A model generated the notes under the pieces. The model did no database searches. It was not told where the DNA came from and worked only from the letters and a program-made list of their open reading frames with translations. Source: Ianthella basta (Eukaryota; Porifera; Demospongiae; Verongiida; Ianthellidae). Taken from it: a stretch of DNA of 64,000 nucleotides. Shown one piece after another: positions 58,898 through 64,000 of this stretch. The stretch lies in contig OZ025876.1 in assembly GCA_964019415.1 (NCBI GenBank), positions 2,937,772 through 3,001,771 on the forward strand, read 5' to 3'. The position numbers were made by a program, and so were the translations under genes. The number at the start of each line of letters is the position of its first letter. Position 1 is the first letter of the stretch.

Positions 58898-61281
58898 ATG
58901 TGTAGTATGTGCAAGGGCTTTGTGTGCTAGTCTACAAAGCAAATTAGCACAACCATGAAGATGAAGTCAAGTTGCCATTTTTGGAGTCTTCTCAATCACT
59001 TAATCCCCCAGGTCGGGTCGCCTGCTATGTGTCAGCATCTTCATCTGAGTCTCAGGAACCGTTACTGTCACCGAACTTACGCTTGGTCAGAGCTATCAGA
59101 GACCCTGAACAGCAGCACAATCAGTCGGGAAGGCACAAAGTGAATCCGAGTGGCTACCTGAGAATAACAAGCTCAAGTGATGGAGCCAGTGCAGCACACA
59201 GAGCAGCTGCCAAAAACAGGTGTGTGGGATTGTCATCACACTGTTGCAGGGACATGGTCAATAGTCAGTGATTCTTTAGAGGATCATAGTTGTGTTAGAA
59301 CAATCACTGTTAATCCACTTTTGAGCAATTACACATCTATTGAGCAAACTCACTTCCTGTACTTCGTGGTTGTAGTAAAGAAGTGGTCATAGCTTGCAAA
59401 TCTTCATTTGTGGCTCAGTCTTAAACAGAACCATTCAGGATACAATTGCAAGCCATTCATATCCAAAATTTTGTTTATACTCGGAATGTACTTATGTGAT
59501 TTGTGGCTGGTGGGGTGGGGCTGTGTGCCTTCGTACTTATACCAATGAAGACCCAAGTACACTCAGAGTTGATGTGATCTATAGTATTGTGTATGTGTGC
59601 TTTCTGTATTAGTGGGTTGACTTGAGTCACATTGGAGCATCAACCTACATCTATACACAGAATGTGAACACAACACACTCACACTGTGTGAGTAGTGATG
59701 TTCCGTTTACTGCCACTCAAGGGCAACCATATCAAAGTGAACAGGAGTTACATGCACTGTATTGCTCATATTAGGCATCGTTCACTGGCCCTCATATTGG
59801 ATGTTGATGACACCCTCAAGGATGTTCAGGACAGGAATGGCAACACCCCAGGACACCTGGCCGCCATGTGCCATCACCGCTATTCACTCCAAGTGTTGCA
59901 AGTGAGTTGTGATTTAGAGCTTGCATGCACTACACAACCAGTGGCTAATTGGTGAGTTGGACTGTCAATGGTGGTTCAGTGTCAGGACATGTTGAATTGA
60001 TCATTCCTCTCCTCACATTCACCCCTGTTTGCCCCCATCATTAACATCTCACTCCCACCACATTTCAGCGCCAATTACTTTAGTTGCGCATCTCTCATAC
60101 TTATGTGCAGCCACAAGACTGTTTTCCTCATTCTATAAAGATGCTTCTTTCATAAGCTGCAAACATTGCAATAATAAGTACACAATTCAGTCAGGCTAGG
60201 GGGTCCAAGTGATTTGGAAATGCAATCTTTTAGGCTGTGCTTGTATATTAATATCTACAAACTATGTAATTATGTAGTTGACTCAATTCAGGAAGGCTGA
60301 AAGCCCATTGGTCAGTTCAGGCAGATCAAGGGGGCAAAAGATTCTTAAACACTCTTCACATCCCAGTGTAAGCGCCCTGTAGTGTAGTGTGGCAGTAGTA
60401 CTCTGGGGCACTCTGTACTCACTAGACCACACCTCTGTAGTGTTGAGTGTGCCTTCCATGTATGCCAGTATAGTACGTACCACTGATGTTCAATCACTTG
60501 ATGGTACAGTGATCTTCTTCTGCAGTTCACCAATGATCCCTCACCTCATACATTTGATGTGCTGCAGAAATATCATGCCAACTTCAACATCTGCAACTCT
60601 GAGGGCAGATACATAGATGAACTAATGCCAAAGAATGAGCGTTACACTCGAGAGGTAAGTGTGAAAGCAGAGCTGCTTTGGTGAATTAAATTGGTTGTGT
60701 ATTAATGCTGAATGAAAAATAGGAGGTCCATACTGTAATTATACATAATATATAATACGTCATGAACTTATTAGCGGCCTAATGCTATTGAATACACATG
60801 ACTCTATTCCTTATAATTATTGCTTATATGCCCAGTGGCACATGTGCTGTAGACTGTTTTACTGGGTGAAACCATGAGAGCACATTTCATTGGATGTCTT
60901 TTACATGTAGTGGTGCTGCATGTCACACAGCATGGAGTGTGCATGCGGTACACACACACAGTGAACTGTACAGTGTCCTCTGCTCTTTTGTGTGTGCAGC
61001 TGGCAGCAATGAGACGGGCAGCACAGCCTGAGCTGGGACCGACAGGAAGCAATAGTGAGTGGCCATGCCATGCTCCTACCAACACAACAGGCATGTTTTG
61101 TGTAAATAGAATGCAATGCATGTGCCATATTGCACTCTGTGACTGGCAAGTTCTGTAACTGCTACAACTTGTTCAACCCTTTGTGCTTGCAGCTGCCACC
61201 CCCAGCTCACCCTCATACTCCTTCTCTGAGTCCTTGGGTAACATGCAAGAGAGACTGAAGAAGCTCAAGGGGATCAAATAA
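48154..61281 (+). CDS. Truncated ankyrin-repeat paralogue of gene A (gene B), 958 residues
   Basis: Exons: 48154-48583, 49453-49625, 50004-50204, 50530-50633, 52880-53201, 53608-53675, 53840-53957, 54453-54532, 55488-55587, 55690-55764, 56037-56244, 57753-57894, 58399-58456, 58666-58855, 59012-59219, 59775-59901, 60526-60654, 61000-61054, 61193-61281. They sum to 2877 bases, exactly 959 codons with the TAA. Every exon from 1 to 18 has the same length as in gene A, which argues for selection or recency. Ankyrin-type repeats run through most of the chain ([70 protein letters not shown]). No signal peptide or membrane segment is seen. B lacks the ZU5 and death domains of A; its last 11 residues come from sequence that is intronic in A. 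Confidence 0.92.
48584..48589 (+). other. GC-type splice donor of intron 1 (gene B)
   Basis: GCGAAG before GCAAGC, identical to gene A. Joining to 49453 restores D-S-E-G-H-T-P-A. No nearby GT donor keeps the frame and the ankyrin pattern. Confidence 0.85.
50735..51350 (-). mobile_element. LINE 3'-end fragment in intron 4 of gene B
   Basis: Counterpart of 20690-21290 with the same C-terminal LINE text on the minus strand (a [15 protein letters not shown] segment, then [13 protein letters not shown]) and the same flanks. Shared position shows insertion before the segmental duplication. Confidence 0.75.
54533..55487 (+). other. Intron 8 of gene B with poly-G tract and private insertion
   Basis: Contains a 14-base poly-G run (54552-54565) where A has a shorter G-rich stretch, loses about 100 bases relative to A, and carries the 193-bp insertion 55044-55236. 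Confidence 0.6.
55044..55236 (+). mobile_element. 193-bp insertion private to gene B, with hammerhead-like core
   Basis: A reads GTGGATACAA directly followed by GAGTGGTTA (26600-26620). B has 193 extra bases between these, with CAA at both edges. The insert contains CTTTA (55134) paired with TAAAG (55146), immediately followed by CTGATGA (55151), an ATC-TTCG-GAT hairpin, and GAAAC (55171). This is the order of hammerhead ribozyme core elements as found in Penelope-like and other retroelements. No protein is encoded. Confidence 0.55.
56405..56786. mobile_element. TA-flanked MITE in intron 11 of gene B only
   Basis: Begins TACTGATTGGTTGTTAAGC and ends GCTTAACAACCAATCAGTA, a near-perfect inverted terminal repeat with TA at both edges. 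Internal copies of GCGCTTAACA occur. Gene A has unrelated sequence at this place. Confidence 0.8.
58865..58895. repeat. TG microsatellite at intron 14 donor
   Basis: A (TG)n tract directly follows the exon 14 donor in both copies (29680-29702 in A, shorter). The donor itself, GTGTGC, is part of the repeat edge. Confidence 0.85.
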
Positions 61282-61740
61282 TTGTGTATATATAATTATG
61301 TGCCTAGAATTTTGAATGACTACAATTATTAGTTTCAGACATTTCCACAGTTTCCTGCCATTGTTATTGTTTATTTTATGTAGTTCACATTTTCCTCTTT
61401 GAAACCTGTCAAATTTGTCCAAACATTAAATTTATGAACTGTGTACTTTCATTTTGGAACATAGTTCTGCAGCACAAGTATCTGTGCACTCACTGCAGCT
61501 CAACAGACAACTTGTTTTACTAATCTATCATCTGTACAGAAGTCCAAGTAATAGTTAAATGCTGCCCAAGAGGTGTCTCTGAGATTTAGAGCACGAGGCA
61601 CGAGGGCGCGAAGCGCCCGAGTGCCGAGTGGTCTAAATCTTCAGAGACACCGATTGGTCAGCATTTAAGTGTTATAGATCCAAAATGATTGGGTAAGGAG
61701 CAGGCAGCGAATCAGTTTACGTACTCGTCCTTGCGTCATC

Positions 61741-61783
61741 ACGCATCTACCGGAAGTAGTTAGCTACTCCTGACAATGGCGGA
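61741..61783 (+). promoter_or_regulatory. ETS- and YY1-like promoter motifs of tandem unit 1
   Basis: ACCGGAAGTAG (ETS/GABP-like) lies at 61749-61759, and CAATGGCGG (YY1-like, overlapping the possible start codon) at 61774-61782. This pairing is typical of CpG-type animal promoters. In unit 2 the ETS-like site is degraded (CTACAGAAGTAG) while AATGGCGG is kept. Confidence 0.35.
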
Positions 61784-61878
61784 GAAAACGTCGTGTGATT
61801 CGGGTCTAAAGTTGGGTTGTTCATCTCGCAGCGGACGTTTCATACAGGTCGGCTGTGGATGCGGCGCGTCAGCTAAGC
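61776..61878 (+). CDS. Possible first coding exon, tandem unit 1
   Basis: ATG in a CAATGGCGG context opens a 34-codon frame (starting M-A-E-K-T-S and rich in Gly and Cys, with GRFIQVGCGCG) that runs into GCTAAGC followed by GTAAGCTT, a good donor. It leaves in phase 1. No matching second exon was identified in the window. It could be a real first exon, a gene fragment, or part of a repeat. Confidence 0.3.
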
Positions 61879-62229
61879 GTAAGCTTACTCACTGTCAACC
61901 ACGTCAGCCATAGCGTTTCCCGTGTACATAGCTACCAAAGCCTGTTCCCCGCGTAGCTTGTAACCAGCTGCAGTTCCAACTTCTTGGCTCTGGTTCGTAG
62001 CCGGATTGTTGCTGTACCCTATTTATTGACGAAACAAGTAAGCCGGGCGACCTGTGCATCGTATCGTATGTTATAGCGCCACAATTGTTATCACAGCTGC
62101 AGGGATCTACGGGATTTAGACACCCGGTATCTAAATGATTTAGATCCCGCGCGAAATACAAGAGAAAGTCTACGAGTTTTAGAAACATCGCTTAGAACGC
62201 CTGTTACCATGGTAACGGGATCTATGTAA

Positions 62230-62936
62230 TAGTTAAATGCTGACCAAGAGGTGTCTCTGAGATTTAGAGCACGAGGCACGAGGGCGCGAAGCGCCCGAGT
62301 GCCGAGTGGTCTAAATCTTCAGAGACACCGATTGGTCAGCATTTAAGTGTTATAGATCCAATGATTGGTCAAGGAGCGGCAGCGAATCAGTTTACGTACT
62401 CGTTCTTGCGTCATCACGCGTCTACAGAAGTAGTTAGCTACTCTTGACAATGGCGGAGAAAACGTCGGGTCTAAAGTTTGGTTGTTCATCTCGCAGCGGA
62501 CGTTTCCTACAGGTCGGCAGGGGATGCGGCGCGTCATCTAAGCGTAAGCTTACTCACTGTCAGCCACAGCGTTTCCCATAGCCGTGTACGTAGCTACCAA
62601 AGCCTGTTCCCCGCGTAGCTTGTAACCAGCTGCAGTTCCAATTTCTTGGCTCTGGTTCGTAGCCGGATAGTTGCTGTACCCTATTTATCGACGAAACAAG
62701 TAAGCCGGGCGACCTGTGCATCGTATCGTATGTTATAAGCCGGGCGACCTGTGCATCGTATCGTATGTTATGGCGCTACAATTGTTATCACAGCTGCAGG
62801 GATCTACGGGATTTAGACACCCGGTATCTAAATGATTTAGATCCCGCGCGAAATACAAGAGAAAGTCTACGAGTTTTAGAAACATCGCATAGAACGCCCG
62901 TTACCATGGTAACGGGATCTATTATTGTATGGAAAG
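62230..62936 (+). repeat. ~707-bp tandem unit, copy 2
   Basis: Direct repeat of 61552-62229. It has an internal 35-base tandem duplication (AAGCCGGGCGACCTGTGCAT..., 62702-62771) and several short deletions, one being an in-frame 9-base deletion in the exon-like frame. Confidence 0.92.
62450..62543 (+). CDS. Possible first coding exon, tandem unit 2
   Basis: Same frame as 61776-61878 with a 9-base in-frame deletion and several replacements (GRFLQVGRGCG), still ending at AGC followed by GTAAGCTT. Frame and donor conservation hint at coding use, but no downstream exon is recognised. Confidence 0.3.
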
Positions 62937-62957
62937 ATGCATAGTATGATACCCTAT

Positions 62958-63283
62958 CAGTGGCGTAGGAAGCGGGGGGGCGCGGGGGGCTGGCGCCCCC
63001 CTGAACGCCAGAAATGGGGGGCTGTGCCCCCCTAAAAATATGCCAAATTGTTTTATAACTTGCCCCATTTAGTCACTATTCTGTTGTACTGGACTGAATT
63101 CTGAACTTGTAGAACGCCCGGCAGTATAGTCTCGCTTATCTAGCCAGTCCAGCCCCTAGTGCACGTCCCGCACAACAATCCTACTCCATTTTGTATTGCG
63201 CAAGGGGCAGGTGTTGCGCAATAAGTGAAAAATTTTCCTAGCGCTACAGCCCCCCTTTACTGAAACTACTTCCTACGCCCCTG
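62958..63283. mobile_element. MITE with CAGTGGCGTAGGAAG termini
   Basis: Starts CAGTGGCGTAGGAAGC and ends ACTTCCTACGCCCCTG. CCTAT flanks both sides (62953-62957 and 63284-63288) as a probable target duplication. The interior is GC-rich at its left end (GGGGGGCGCGGGGGG) and non-coding. Confidence 0.8.
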
Positions 63284-63288
63284 CCTAT

Positions 63289-64000
63289 GCTATAATGCAA
63301 GTAGTCTAGTTACTTATCTAATCACTGTCCAATTTGCAAACTATGAAACGCTGTGTTGACATCATATATAAAATGTATAACAAAATATAATATTCTACAG
63401 ATATAGTATATATTCTAGTTTGACTTTGGGTTGGGCGCACAATAAATCAGTCAAACATTAGAATAGTTCTTAAATTGACTGCATGGTTTGTGTTGTCGAG
63501 ATAATGGCTGCACATGTTTATCAGAAGCAATACAAGGTTTATAAGTGTATTGGCATGGGCATGGATACAGCTGTGAACTTTGTTATATAACATAATATTA
63601 TGATTATGATGTGCAAATTTGAACCAGCAACCCCAGGCTTCTGGTGAAAGTGATATTGCATAGAGAATATTAATATTGCAGTCCTCTAACTACATATAAG
63701 GACACAGACACTGTCCCATGACGAATTGTTGCAATGTTCTGTTGATCTATCCCCCATTGATACCAGCCCATGGCTGAAGGGGTCACCTTTAATAATAACA
63801 ATAACAATAACAATAACAATAACAATCGTCTTGGACAATTATTGCAATATGCATCACATGAACTCTAACCCAGACATACTATTTATCATACCTGTTAACA
63901 CTGTGCAACATATCTCACCAGCTCACACATAGAGGTGGTCCTCAACTGACCGACTTCAGCCACCTCCCTGCTGAAGATGATCATTGGGAGAAGTGAGACA
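63289..64000. other. Quiet 3' end of the window
   Basis: AT-rich sequence without recognisable genes. It has an AATAAC hexamer microsatellite at about 63791-63826. Confidence 0.5.

Larger units (their letters stand above)
48093..61444 (+). repeat. Duplicated segment, copy B
   Basis: Matches 3278-32383 from ATAACTCCCTCAATGG to TTTATGAACTGTGT. It includes about 60 bases before the start codon, 19 exons, all introns, and about 160 bases beyond the last coding exon. Introns of B are shorter and mostly free of the elements that fill A. Confidence 0.93.
61552..62229 (+). repeat. 678-bp tandem unit, copy 1
   Basis: Unit from TAGTTAAATGCTG to GGGATCTATGTAA. It opens with an imperfect palindrome (GGTGTCTCTGAGATTTAGA ... 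TCTAAATCTTCAGAGACACC, about 61581-61661) with a CpG-rich centre (GGCGCGAAGCGCC), then a promoter-like stretch and a first-exon-like frame. It repeats directly downstream. Confidence 0.92.

Overview
The window is animal genomic DNA. The sequence shows spliced genes with introns of a few hundred bases up to 10 kb, at least one U12-type intron, dense retrotransposons and inverted-repeat DNA elements, and a gene combining ankyrin repeats, a ZU5 domain and a death domain, which is a metazoan architecture. Frequent AGCTAGCTAGC and GCATGCATG runs and the gene content would fit a sponge, but that is inference and not proved.

The core of the window is a partial gene duplication. Gene A (3339-40185, +) has at least 27 exons. 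Exons 1-18 encode a large ankyrin-repeat region, and the remainder encodes a linker, a ZU5 domain, a beta-rich segment and a C-terminal death domain. A segment covering the promoter-proximal flank and the first 19 exons (3278-32383) recurs at 48093-61444 as gene B. All of B's exon phases join without a break into 958 codons plus a stop. B keeps only the ankyrin part: the copy ends inside what is intron 19 of A, and B reads through the old splice donor to a new stop.

Comparing A with B gives empty sites that date many insertions. A carries a 9.3-kb nested insertion in intron 1 (foldback elements, a 1.05-kb palindrome, duplicated tRNA-like SINEs, a near-complete LINE), a degenerate 4.9-kb Gypsy element with both LTRs in intron 2, a pogo-like MITE in intron 3, and an unknown 0.8-kb insertion in intron 4. 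B has its own MITE and a 193-bp insertion with a hammerhead-like core. A LINE fragment in intron 4 is shared and so predates the duplication.

Between A and B, on the minus strand, lies an ALG12-like mannosyltransferase gene (43069-45849). Eight exons are recognisable, but the N-terminal exons are missing, one exon has an apparent 1-bp frameshift, and one intron is U12-type with unusual GT-AT ends. The left edge (1-2780) is a decayed minus-strand LINE. The right edge (61552-62936) is a tandem pair of ~0.7-kb units, each with an ETS/YY1-like promoter motif and a short first-exon-like reading frame, followed by a MITE and quiet sequence.

No prokaryotic features, CRISPR arrays, rRNA or functional tRNA genes were seen.
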